Part shown: one piece after another, positions 1 to 7,069 of the stretch
Layout of the letters: the number at the start of each line of letters is the position of its first letter
Numbering within the stretch: position 1 is the stretch's first letter
DNA from: Triangularia verruculosa
Lineage: Eukaryota; Ascomycota; Sordariomycetes; Sordariales; Podosporaceae
DNA length: 10,914 nucleotides
Direction of reading: 5' to 3'
Assembly: GCA_033296885.1 (NCBI GenBank)
Contig: MU864150.1
Span: 1 to 10,914, forward strand
Translations under genes and position numbers: made by a program
Notes under the pieces: model-generated
Seen by the model: only the letters and a program-made list of their open reading frames with translations
Databases searched by the model: none
Told to the model about the DNA's origin: nothing

Positions 1-91
1 GCTGCAGTCAAAGTCTTCTTCGCTCTCAGTGTACTGCGCCGATAGCTATTTGAGCCTATATTTACAGGCCTCAATAGCACCTATTTCAACA
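1..91. other. Unmutated flank of normal base composition
   Basis: These bases have ordinary composition, with CA and TG dinucleotides present (for example in GCTGCAGTCAAAG), unlike almost everything that follows. The change to AT-rich, CA-depleted DNA falls at about base 92, where homology to the reverse repeat copy at 8483-8495 also begins. An imperfect hairpin can form between GCTATTTGAGCC (about 45-56) and GGCCTCAATAGC (about 67-78). I see no gene here. It is probably the edge of a unique or unmutated region left of the window. Confidence 0.7.
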
Positions 92-527
92 AATAATAAA
101 ACTAATTTTATATTAATTATAAAGGGTTAATAGATAATAGGGTAGTAGCCTATTTATACTATAATCCTTTATAAATTAATTAAATAATTTTAACCCTTAA
201 GTATTAACCGCCCGGAACGGTTAAAACTGTTAATACTATACCTACTTTATAAGGCTTAAAAGTAAATCCTATAAATAATAAAAGCCGAGGCTTTTATAAA
301 GCTAAAGGGGCCCTATAGTACGTTAAATTCCTATAACGGAGGGTAAGGTAGTAAATTTTAAAGAGTAAGGTAAAAGGGTTTTTATTTTTAAAAAGGTTTC
401 CTTTGAAATATAATACCCTTATAGTTTATATAGTTATTTTTCTTAATTATATAAGAGCGTATATAGCTTTATATTTAAGTATATAGTAATATATAAATAT
501 TATCGATACATACTCTTAAATTAATAT
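92..527 (+). repeat. F2 repeat, forward copy, RIP-mutated
   Basis: This stretch aligns base by base with the reverse complement of about 8050-8495. Shared landmarks are ATAATAAAACTAA (93-105), the run around CCTTTATAAATTAATTAAATAA, the block around TCCTATAAATAATAAAAGCC, a CCCTATAGTA motif, and TTTATATTTAAGTATATA near 470. Most differences between the copies are C/T or G/A. No reading frame stands out. The copy is broken at about 527 by an F1 fragment and appears to resume near 705 with the F3 end of the same composite repeat. Confidence 0.8.
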
Positions 528-658
528 TAATATATTAAATATATAATATTATTTAATATACTTTTAACCGATAACACCGGGATATAATGAAAGTTAACGG
601 TTTATATAGTATTATAAAAGAACTTTTCTTTTTAGAAAATTCGTTTTTTTAAGATATA
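528..658 (+). mobile_element. F1 element copy a: 3'-end fragment
   Basis: Only the last 130 bp or so of F1 are present. The fragment has the conserved block TTTAACCGATAACACCGGG, then TATAAAAGAACTTTT, and the terminal run ending near AAGAT at 651-655. It matches the ends of the F1 copies at 2441, 7838 and 9621. The 5' part of F1 is missing, so this is either a 5'-truncated insertion or a remnant. It interrupts the F2/F3 composite repeat, whose sequence resumes after about 705. I found no clear target duplication. Confidence 0.65.
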
Positions 659-699
659 TTAGTAGTTTTAGTATATAATATATTAAAGTAAATATTATA

Positions 700-897
700 T
701 ATATTTTATTATTACTTAAATATACTTTATATAATATTTAATAATTTTTCTATATTTTTTCTTATTTACTATTATTATTATAGTTTTATTTAATATTATT
801 TCCGATAAAGATTTTAAATTTATTATTATAAAAATAATAAAAGAAAACCTGAAATATTAAAAAACTTTATTAAATAATAATATAATATACCCTATTA
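700..897. repeat. F3 repeat fragments: reverse part (~705-800), then forward part (820-897)
   Basis: Bases 705-760 (AAATATACTTTATATAATA and following) match the reverse complement of the F3/F2 junction near 8000-8050, continuing the forward F2 copy. Bases 820-897 match the start of forward F3 at 7860 and 5222, sharing the run ACTTTATTAAATAATAATATA and the TATACCCTATTAT motif. The CTAGGC-CCGAA-GCCTAG hairpin seen in other copies has decayed beyond pairing here. The stretch between 760 and 820 is too degraded to assign firmly. Confidence 0.5.
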
Positions 898-902
898 TCT
901 GC

Positions 903-1110
903 TTGTAGGGACTTAGGTCTTCGCGAGTAGGGGGGACGTAGGGGTCGAGCGGGTAGAGTAGTTGATTTTAGCTACTTTATAGGCCTATATTTAATTGATA
1001 ATTAGGCCTTACAATGTTATAACGATGCGATCGACTTTATTTTTCCGATATCCTCCGATATCCTTTAATATCTTCTAATATTTTTGAATATCTTCCGATA
1101 TTTAATATTA
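903..1110 (+). repeat. F4 repeat, less mutated copy
   Basis: This stretch aligns with the reverse complement of 10060-10255. Shared landmarks are GGGACTTAGGTC (907-918), TAGTTGATTTTAGCTACTTTATA against its counterpart, and the array of 10-bp units at the end. It is more GC-rich than its surroundings, especially at 905-960, and has about 30 bp (near 925-950) absent from the right-hand copy. The right-hand copy overlaps a plus-strand ghost frame, so this may be a minus-strand fragment of the same former gene or element. Confidence 0.7.
1038..1105 (+). repeat. 10-bp tandem repeat array (consensus TCCGATATCC)
   Basis: About six consecutive 10-bp units are visible: TCCGATATCC twice exactly, then TTTAATATCT, TCTAATATTT, TTGAATATCT and TCCGATATTT. 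The variants differ mostly by C-to-T and G-to-A changes. The same array, reversed, lies at about 10078-10130 in the other F4 copy. Confidence 0.8.
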
Positions 1111-1114
1111 TTAT

Positions 1115-1491
1115 TTTTTAAATATTTTTTTCATTGTATTATTTATTATTACGCTAATAATTCCTTCGTCGACCGGTAAATTACTTTAGAATATTATAAC
1201 TTCCGTATTAATAAAGATAAAAGGACCGTCTCCATTAAGTATATTACTTTTCTACTTTTAATTCTCTTTCTTTATTTTATACTTTAATTTAAAATATTTA
1301 ATTTATATTAAAAACTTTATTAAAGTAGATTACTTTAATTGGTATTTTCGATAAATATAATTAATATATTAAATATATATAATTAATCGATTAATTATAG
1401 TTAAATAATATATTTATTTAATTCCTTACTATTTAAGTAAAAAGTTAATATTAGCCGATTTTAAAATACTATTTGTCTTTAAATTACCTAA
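1115..1491 (-). mobile_element. F1 element copy b, reverse, first segment (interrupted)
   Basis: This is the reverse complement of the 3' half of F1 and aligns with about 4068-4440 of the full reverse copy. Landmarks are the GTCGACCGGTAAATTACTTT block, GGACCGTC, the TTTTCGATAAATATAATTAATAT run, and AGCCGATTTTAAAATACTA. It lacks about 200 bp of the F1 3' end. Its alignment breaks off exactly where the forward copy c begins, and continues at 2442 on the other side. Confidence 0.85.
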
Positions 1492-2441
1492 TCTTAGGTT
1501 CGTTAGTTTATATAGAAAGTAATAAGTGTCGTATATATATAACATCTTACGATTATTATAAAAGTAGTCTCTTTATAGCTATTAAGTATTATATTAAGGT
1601 AGTTATTCTTAACGGATATCTTTAACGATAATTATCGCTAAATCCTATATATATTAGATCTACTTAACGACTTTTTCCTTTTAATAATAAACCTTTTTTT
1701 ATATATTATTACGATAGATATATTTACCTATACTTAATTAAAGATCTATATATTCTTAATTAAAGTCGTAAAATATTTAGAATTTAATTTAATTTTATCC
1801 GTCGAGGTTTATTTACGCGATATATTAAACTCGGGATCTTTTTTTATCGTTAATTTAATATTTTAAAAATAAATAATATTTTATAGTCGGCGAATATTAA
1901 CTTCTTCTTATTCTTAAAATAATAAAGAGCGAAATATATATATTACTTCTTTATTATAATAAGTAAATTAATTAACTACGTATATTTAATATATTAATTA
2001 CGTTTATCGAAAATATTAATTAAAGTAATTTACTTTAAGAAAGTTTTAATAAATTAAGAGTTTTATTTAAAATATAAAATAATAAAAGAAAATTAAAAAT
2101 AAAAAAGTAATAAAAATAGTCTTTTTATTTTTATTAATATAAAAGTTATAATATTATAAAATAATTTACCGGTTAATAAGGAAGTTATTAGTTTAGTAAT
2201 AAGTAATATAGTAAAAAGAATATTTAGAAGGTTTAAATTATATCGTTATATTATATATTAAGTACGACGATTAAAGGCCGTATATATATAATAGGTATAT
2301 AATAGGTACGTAATAGGTACGTGATATTACGTAATATGACTTTAACCGACGACACCGGGCTATAAAGAAAACTAACGCCGGGTATAACGTTGTTAAAGAA
2401 CTTTTTTTTTTTTTTAGAACTTCGTTTCTTTTATAACATAC
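1492..2441 (+). mobile_element. F1 element copy c, full length, 950 bp, nested
   Basis: A complete F1 copy runs from TCTTAGGTTCGTTAG to the terminal run CTTTTATAAC. It is flanked by TTTAAATTACCTAA (1478-1491) and ATTAAATTACTTAA (2442-2455), which match at 12 of 14 positions; one difference is a C/T change. It has no credible reading frame in either direction. In order it contains the 5' region with CGTTAGTTTATATAGAAAG, a central AT-rich body, an 11-bp tandem array near 2283-2336, and a 3' block with two CCGGG-containing motifs and an oligo-T run. The ends are weakly inverted (TCTTAG against TCYTAR on the other strand). It lies inside reverse copy b. Confidence 0.85.
2283..2336 (+). repeat. 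11-bp tandem array inside F1
   Basis: Four or five units related to ACGTAATAGGT follow each other (ATATAATAGGT, ATATAATAGGT, ACGTAATAGGT, then ACGTGATATT and ACGTAATATG). Related shorter arrays occupy the same place in F1 copies d (about 3945-4000, reverse) and f (about 9466-9515), so the array belongs to the family. Confidence 0.7.
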
Positions 2442-2803
2442 ATTAAATTACTTAACGAATAAAAGAAAATAAAATCCCGAATTTGATAAATTATTTAAAT
2501 AAACTTTGACGGGTTAAATTAAAGTTAATTTAAAATACTTTATTACTTCAGTTAAAAATATATAATTTTTAAGTTAAACGTAAATTAATATATTTAAAAT
2601 AATAATAACGATAATAATATTTAAAGAAAAAAAGGTTTATTATTAAAGGGAGAAAATCATTAAGTAAATATAGCGTATATAGTATTTAACGGTAGTTATT
2701 ATTAAGAATATTTAATAAAAATAGCTAGCTTAGTATAATATTAATAGTTATAAAGAGATTATTATTTTTATAATAATCGTAAGATATTATATTTATATAA
2801 TAA
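2442..2803 (-). mobile_element. F1 element copy b, reverse, second segment
   Basis: This continues the reverse copy interrupted by copy c and aligns with about 4425-4756. Landmarks are AAATAAACTTTGACGGGTTA, the block TTATTATTAAAGGGAGAAAA, TATAAAGAGATTATTATTTT, and TAATCGTAAGATATTATAT. It fades at about 2803, roughly 45 bp short of the F1 5' end. Confidence 0.8.
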
Positions 2804-3287
2804 CCGATATAATTTAATTATATAGATATATTTATTTAACACTTTTTATTTTTTATATTTAAATATATATTAATATAAACTTTATTAATAAAGGTCGGCT
2901 AAACTTTAAATAATAAAGACGGTTAAAATATTAAGGTAATAGGTAAACGATTTATACTTTTATTAATAGTAATATTAAAAAGGATAGGTACTTTTAAATA
3001 TATTTATAAAATATAAAATATAATTTAAAATAATTTAAATTTTTAACTATTCGGAATTAAATAAAATTTATTAAAATCCTCTTTAATAAAGAGTATATAA
3101 TAGTATTTATTAATATAGAATTTATTATTGTTATAGGTTCATTAATATATTAATATATTTAAAGTAATAAAATAAAAACTATAATACTTTAAAAACCGAT
3201 TATCTTTTTATTTTATATTATATTATATTATTTTAGTTTAATAAAGTTTATAATACCCCGGGGAAATAAAATAAAATAAATTAACGA
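2804..3287. other. RIP-mutated interval with a possible minus-strand ghost frame
   Basis: About 480 bp of AT-rich DNA match none of the repeat families in the window. On the minus strand, from about 3110 down to 2830, one frame keeps a protein-like mix of residues (including a stretch reading KEDFNKFYLIPNS) and is interrupted only by TAA and TAG, the stops that mutated Gln and Trp codons would give. I do not recognise the protein. The palindrome CCCCGGGG at about 3255-3262 is a small GC island that escaped mutation. Nothing else stands out. Confidence 0.3.
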
Positions 3288-3292
3288 AAATA
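3288..3292. repeat. Left target-site duplication AAATA
   Basis: AAATA directly precedes the 5' TG of the LTR and is repeated exactly after its 3' CA at 3658-3662. A 5-bp duplication is normal for LTR retrotransposon integration. Confidence 0.85.
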
Positions 3293-3657
3293 TGTCACAA
3301 TCGTTGATGAAGAACTAACGCACGGGGCGCGGGACGCTCCTAGCCAATCATTACGGACCAATCGGGAGTGGAGCGATAGGCTCACGGTGATCCCGGTGAG
3401 CGGAGCGACAGGATCACGATGGGTATAGTGAGCCACAGGAAGGAAAGGTGATCCTGGTGATCACAGGTCTATATATACGGAGGAACCAGATAGCTTGTAG
3501 ATAGTTCCGCAGTATGCAATCACAGCTTGTATTCACGGTATCTTGTGTGTACATTGAGACATCTTGTTGTGCACTGTTTAGCTGCACCGAACCAATTGTC
3601 AGAAGTAGCCTTCAACCGAGTATCCCTTTCAGAGGTTCTGTACAGGGGTTCGTCACA
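3293..3657. mobile_element. Solo LTR of an LTR retrotransposon, not RIP-mutated
   Basis: This 365-bp element starts TGTCACAA and ends GTCACA, giving the canonical TG...CA ends with a TGT/ACA inverted terminus. It is bounded by exact 5-bp AAATA duplications (3288-3292, 3658-3662). It holds no internal coding region, primer-binding site or polypurine tract, so it is a solo LTR left by recombination between two LTRs. Base composition is normal and CA/TG are common, in sharp contrast to both flanks. Transcription-like signals read left to right: CCAAT at 3344 and 3358, GGTGATCC-type repeats at 3386 and 3447, then TATATATA at 3470. The superfamily (gypsy or copia) cannot be settled from the LTR alone. 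Gypsy is slightly favoured by the TGTCAC start. Orientation follows the TATA signal and is not proven. Confidence 0.88.
3344..3477 (+). promoter_or_regulatory. Putative U3 promoter of the LTR
   Basis: Two CCAAT boxes 14 bp apart (3344-3348, 3358-3362), two copies of GGTGATCCYGGTGA (3386-3399, 3447-3460) and an inverted GGATCAC (3411-3417) lie upstream of TATATATA at 3470-3477. This is the expected order for a pol II promoter in U3, with transcription starting about 30 bp downstream. It is inferred from motifs only. Confidence 0.5.
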
Positions 3658-3662
3658 AAATA
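3658..3662. repeat. Right target-site duplication AAATA
   Basis: This is an exact copy of 3288-3292, directly after the terminal CA of the LTR. Confidence 0.85.
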
Positions 3663-3664
3663 AA

Positions 3665-3698
3665 ATATACTTTTAATTAAATTCGTTTAAAAGTATAT
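3665..3698. repeat. Perfect 12-bp inverted repeat
   Basis: ATATACTTTTAA (3665-3676) and TTAAAAGTATAT (3687-3698) are perfect reverse complements separated by 10 bases. It lies just right of the solo LTR in RIP-mutated DNA. The rest of 3699-3827 shows no gene or repeat I can name. Confidence 0.7.
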
Positions 3699-3841
3699 AA
3701 TAAATAGATAATATAAATAACTAATATATAGATTATAGATCGGCGGCTCGTAAAGAAATCTATTCGGTATTTTTAGTAATAGTATTATTAATATAGCTTT
3801 AAAGTTAATTAAATTTAGGTTTTCATTTAAGTAGATTAAAT

Positions 3842-4796
3842 TTGTCCTAGAAGAAAATAATTTCTTAAAAAAAAAAAAACTTCTTTTACAACGCTATATC
3901 CGGCGTTGGTTTTCTTTATAGCTCCGGCATCGACGGTTAAAGTAATATTATGTAATATTACGTATTTATTATATAATATTACGTATTTATTATATATATA
4001 CGGCCTTTAATCGTTAAACTTAATAATATATATAATATAACAATATAATTGAAACCTTTAAAACGCCTCCCTTATTATATTACTTATTACTATATTACCC
4101 GATAACTTCCTCGCCGACCGGTAAGTTACTTTATAACGTTATAACTCCTATATTAATAAAGATAAAGGAACCGTTTTTATTATTTTTCTACCTTTAGTTT
4201 TCTCCTATTATCCTATATTTTAATTAAAATACTTAATCTATATTAAGAACTTTATTAAAGTAAATTACTTTAATTAATACTTTCGATAAATATAATTAAT
4301 ATATATAGTTAATTAATTTATTAATTATAGCGAAAAAGTAATATATATATATTATATTCCTTTTATTAATAATTAAAAATAATTCGACTTTTAAGCTTTT
4401 AAAATACTACTTATCTTTAAAGTATTTAATTAACGAAAAAAAAGAAAATCCTAAATTTAGTAAATCGCTTAAATAAAATTCGACGGGTTAGATTAAGGTT
4501 AATTTAAAATACTTTACTACTTCGGTTAGGAATATATAGATTTTAAGTTAAATTTAAGTATATATATTTACGATAATAATATATAGAACAAGGCTTATTA
4601 TTAAAGAGAGAAAGTCGTTAAGTAAATATAGCGAATATAGTATTTAGCAAAAGTTATCGTTAGAAATAATTATTTGGAATAACTAACTTAATATAATACT
4701 AATAGCTATAAAGAGATTATTACTTTTATAATAATCGTAAGATATTATATCTACACGATACTTATTACTTTCTATATAAACCAACGAACCTAAGAA
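3842..4796 (-). mobile_element. F1 element copy d, full length, 955 bp, reverse
   Basis: This is the complete F1 element in reverse. It starts TTGTCCTAGAAG (its 3' end) and ends with AACGAACCTAAGA (its 5' end). It is flanked by TAAGTAGATTAAAT (3828-3841) and TAAATAGATTAAAT (4797-4810), 13 of 14 identical with a single G/A difference. It retains GTCCTAG at its 3' end where other copies have TTATAAC or TTAAGAC, which suggests it is nearer the pre-mutation sequence there. It also keeps the CCGG-containing 3' block (3896-3940), the tandem array and the GACCGGTAAGTT block near 4117. No coding frame was found. Confidence 0.88.
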
Positions 4797-4810
4797 TAAA
4801 TAGATTAAAT

Positions 4811-5221
4811 ATTATAATCTTATCGATAATTTCGGAATTTTTTAACTTTAACTTTGTAATTAAATTAATAGTAAGTTTAAAATTAATAAGTAAATTTATA
4901 GTTTTATTAATTTTATAAATATTTAATTAATTAAAAACGTTATTATTTTTAAGAAATTAAAAAAAAATATTATAATATTAAATAGAATCTTAATAATTAA
5001 AGTAGCTAATAAAAAAAATTTAAACTAAACCTCTACTATAATATAGCGAACGCGGAATTATTAACGGAATATTAATTTATTTAAATTACGTTTTCGGATT
5101 TATATAATCAAAAGATGATAATATTAAGGTTTTTAAATAATACAAGAAGTTTACTATATACTTTATTAATATTATATAAAAAGTATATAATATATTTATA
5201 ATATTTATATTATTATTTATT
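4811..5221. other. RIP-mutated interval with a weak plus-strand ghost frame
   Basis: About 410 bp match no repeat family in the window. On the plus strand, from about 5010 to 5150 (frame of CTC at 5031), the sequence reads as plausible protein, including LNLYYNIANAELLTEY, and is broken only by TAA. I do not recognise it. It lies upstream of the helicase ghost on the same strand and could be an earlier part of the same element, separated from it by the F3 inverted pair. The rest is featureless AT-rich DNA. Confidence 0.3.
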
Positions 5222-5237
5222 ATGAAAATAGTAAAAA

Positions 5238-5254
5238 CTAGGCCCGAAGCCTAG
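5238..5254. repeat. Short hairpin CTAGGC-CCGAA-GCCTAG in F3
   Basis: A perfect 6-bp stem has a 5-base loop. In the F3 copy at 7873-7889 the stem is CTAAGC/GCTTAG with the same loop, so one G-C pair has become A-T with pairing kept. Confidence 0.75.
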
Positions 5255-5270
5255 AAAGCTTTATTAAATA

Positions 5271-5297
5271 ATAGTATAGTATACCCTACTATACTAT
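5271..5297. repeat. Perfect 11-bp inverted repeat in F3
   Basis: ATAGTATAGTA and TACTATACTAT flank a 5-base loop TACCC. The counterpart at 7908-7930 (AATATAGTA / TACTATATT) also pairs perfectly over 9 bp, despite substitutions. Confidence 0.7.
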
Positions 5298-5641
5298 AAA
5301 GTACAGTGTACGTAAAAATTACCTTAAACTTCGGACTTCCGATATATTTGTGTATACTTTAATATAAATATTATAAAAAAGCTACGAAGAAATACGAAGT
5401 GCTATATATAACATTCGATAATTTTTTATAACTTCTTTATAGTATTTATATTAAAATATATATAAATATATCGGAAGTTTAAATTTTATAGTAATTTTTA
5501 AGTACTTTATACTATATAATATAGTAGGGTATATTACGCTATAGTTTAATAATACTTTCTGGTATATATAGGCCTAGGTTTTACTATTTTTGTAATACTT
5601 TATATAATAAAAAGGTTTAACTTTAAGAGAATATACGGGTT

Positions 5642-6602
5642 ATTATTCTGGTAAATAAATATTACTAAATAATAAAGTTTAATTTAATATTAAAATAAGC
5701 CTTTTTAAAACGTTAAAAGGTTATATTTTTCTTATTAAAATATATTATCACAATAAATAAAAATAAGAACAAATTTATTAAAAAAATATTACTTCGTTTA
5801 CTTAAAGGCCTTTTAATTAAAAGAAACAATACTATAGAAATTATTCCTGCGATATTTACGTTCTCTTTAGGATTTCCGGTAGTAATAAATAAAAATAAAT
5901 AGATATATATTATAATTATAAATAAATTAATATTTATAATAGTAAAAGTAATATTAAATTTTAATTTTAAAGTTTTAATATTTAAGAACGTTTTATTTTA
6001 TATATATTTATTATTTACTATAATCCTTAAATTAAAGGTAATTAAAAATTTAAAATATCCCGGTCTTTTTGAAGGTACTACTATACTTTCTTAGTAAATT
6101 AATCGGAAAAATCTATTAATGATCTTAAAAAATAAATTTACTTAGTTTAATAATATACCCTTAAAAGTTATAACTATAGTAAATATTTATTAATATAGAA
6201 TCCTTTATACTTAGGTTTTATATATTATTAATTATAAGTTTTAAGATAAAAGTCTTTTTTATAGGGTTTTAAAGTTATATATATTAAAAGTAATACCGAA
6301 TAAGTTAAATTAAATTAATACCTTAAATTTCCATAATATATATATTTAATTATTAAAATATAAAAACTTTAATAATATATAATTAATTTACTTAATAAAT
6401 ATAAGTAAAATATTAAAATTAAAACCGGGCGTAAAGAGACTTAAAGTTATAAAAAGGATAGAGGGGGAAGGATAAAAGATATTTGATAAAGTATATAAAA
6501 TGTAATTTCGGGATTTATAATTATTAAAGCTTTTTCTCTTTTCAATGAAGGGAGAGGTAATAATTTATAATAAATAATAAAAGAGAAGTAATAAATTAGG
6601 AA
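5642..6602 (+). pseudogene. Helitron Pif1-like helicase, C-terminal half, RIP-killed
   Basis: One plus-strand frame (codons beginning at 5642) runs more than 260 codons with no TGA and no frameshift. Its stops are all TAA or TAG, as expected from mutated CAA, CAG and TGG. Motifs in family order: a core reading SLGFPVVINKNK at 5864-5899, matching the lG.PVm...N block of Pif1/Helitron helicases; YPGLFEGTTILS at 6056-6091, matching the G-x-x-x-GT-x-xL block; NYKF(stop)DKSL at 6230-6256, a mutated (S/T)DYKxQGxSL motif V; and IYI(stop)LLK at 6338-6358, where TAT ATT TAA TTA TTA AAA is what mutation of YVQLSR codons yields. A KPG...KRLK tail near 6424 follows. In life this is the 5'-3' DNA helicase of rolling-circle transposition. 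The N-terminal Rep and Walker A parts are absent here. The exact 3' limit is unclear. Confidence 0.82.
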
Positions 6603-7053
6603 ATAATATAAATATAAGAGATAATCGGTATATAATATAAACCGGAGGATTTAGGATATTGGGATAATTATAAAACTAAAGGGGGTAATTATTTTAAATT
6701 AAATAGTTAAATTATATAAAATAAAATATATTTCCCTTTAATAAAAAGAGGTTTTATAAATTATTAAAAATAAGGTATTTAATATATAAATTAAAGTATA
6801 GAAAAGAAGAATCGGTATAGGATATATAACTTAAAGCTATAGATATTAAGATAGTAGTAACGTTTAAAAATAGAAAAGATAATTACTTTAACTTAAATAA
6901 TTAAATTCTATAAAATAAAGAATATCTACCTTTAATTAAATAAAGCTTTATATATTAATAGAAATAAAATATTTAATATATCAATTAAAGTATATTAAGA
7001 AAAAAACGATATAAAATATATAATCCGGGGTTCCGGAGGTTAAAATAATAGTA
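6603..7053 (+). pseudogene. Duplicated ghost coding module, unidentified
   Basis: Two units about 194 bp apart (starting near 6684 and 6878) are homologous at DNA and inferred protein level. In the frame of GGT at 6684 the first reads GNYFKLN, stop, II, stop, NKIYFPLIKRGFI. In the frame of GAT at 6878 the second reads DNYFNLNN, stop, IL, stop, NKEYLPLIK. In both, the stops fall at the same places and suit mutated Trp or Gln codons. Later residues (INxSI, then basic residues and IYN) also align. The units lie in different frames (194 bp is not a multiple of three), so an indel separates them. Before the first unit, EDLGYWDNYKTKG reads openly. It lies just downstream of the helicase ghost on the same strand and could be a further part or cargo of that element. 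I do not recognise the fold. Confidence 0.55.
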
Positions 7054-7069
7054 ATATATAAGGGAGGTA
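7054..7069. repeat. Probable left target duplication of F1 copy e
   Basis: ATATATAAGGGAGGTA matches ATATATAATAAAGGTA at 7839-7854 in 13 of 16 positions. Two differences are G-to-A and one is G/T. It marks the insertion of copy e into the end of the ghost module region. Confidence 0.55.

Larger units (their letters stand above)
5222..5605. repeat. F3 inverted pair (two copies facing each other)
   Basis: A forward F3 copy (about 5222-5400) is followed by a reverse one (about 5420-5605). Shared landmarks are AAAATAGTAAAA, CTAGGC, AGAAAG, TATACCCTACTATA, TAAAAATTAC, the CTTCCGATATATTTG block and TAATATAAATA near the centre. Each arm is about 180 bp with a short spacer near 5400-5420, so the unit could fold into a long imperfect hairpin. 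A third copy at 7856-8045 runs into F2, so the pair is made of F3 ends without the F2 part. Differences between arms are mainly C/T and G/A. Confidence 0.8.

Noticed and set aside
41..86. Imperfect hairpin as a Helitron 3' terminus
   Set aside because: No CTRR followed by T insertion context is visible next to it, and pairing needs a bulge. It is too weak to claim.
1038..1105. CRISPR-like array
   Set aside because: The 10-bp units are contiguous with no spacers. It is a simple tandem repeat.
1492..2441. F1 as a coding DNA transposon
   Set aside because: No frame in any full copy shows TGA-free protein-like reading in the way the Helitron ghost does. Tandem arrays and AT-rich bodies fit a non-autonomous element.
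2804..3287. Reverse transcriptase or integrase remnant on the minus strand
   Set aside because: The minus-strand frame looks protein-like, but I could not find any catalytic block of these families in it.
3293..3657. A surviving small host gene in the GC-normal island
   Set aside because: TG...CA ends, exact AAATA duplications and lack of a credible frame point to a solo LTR.
3892..3940. rRNA or 5S-derived origin for the CCGG-rich F1 3' block
   Set aside because: The conserved block does not resemble any rRNA segment I know, and it is bounded with F1 by the target duplications.
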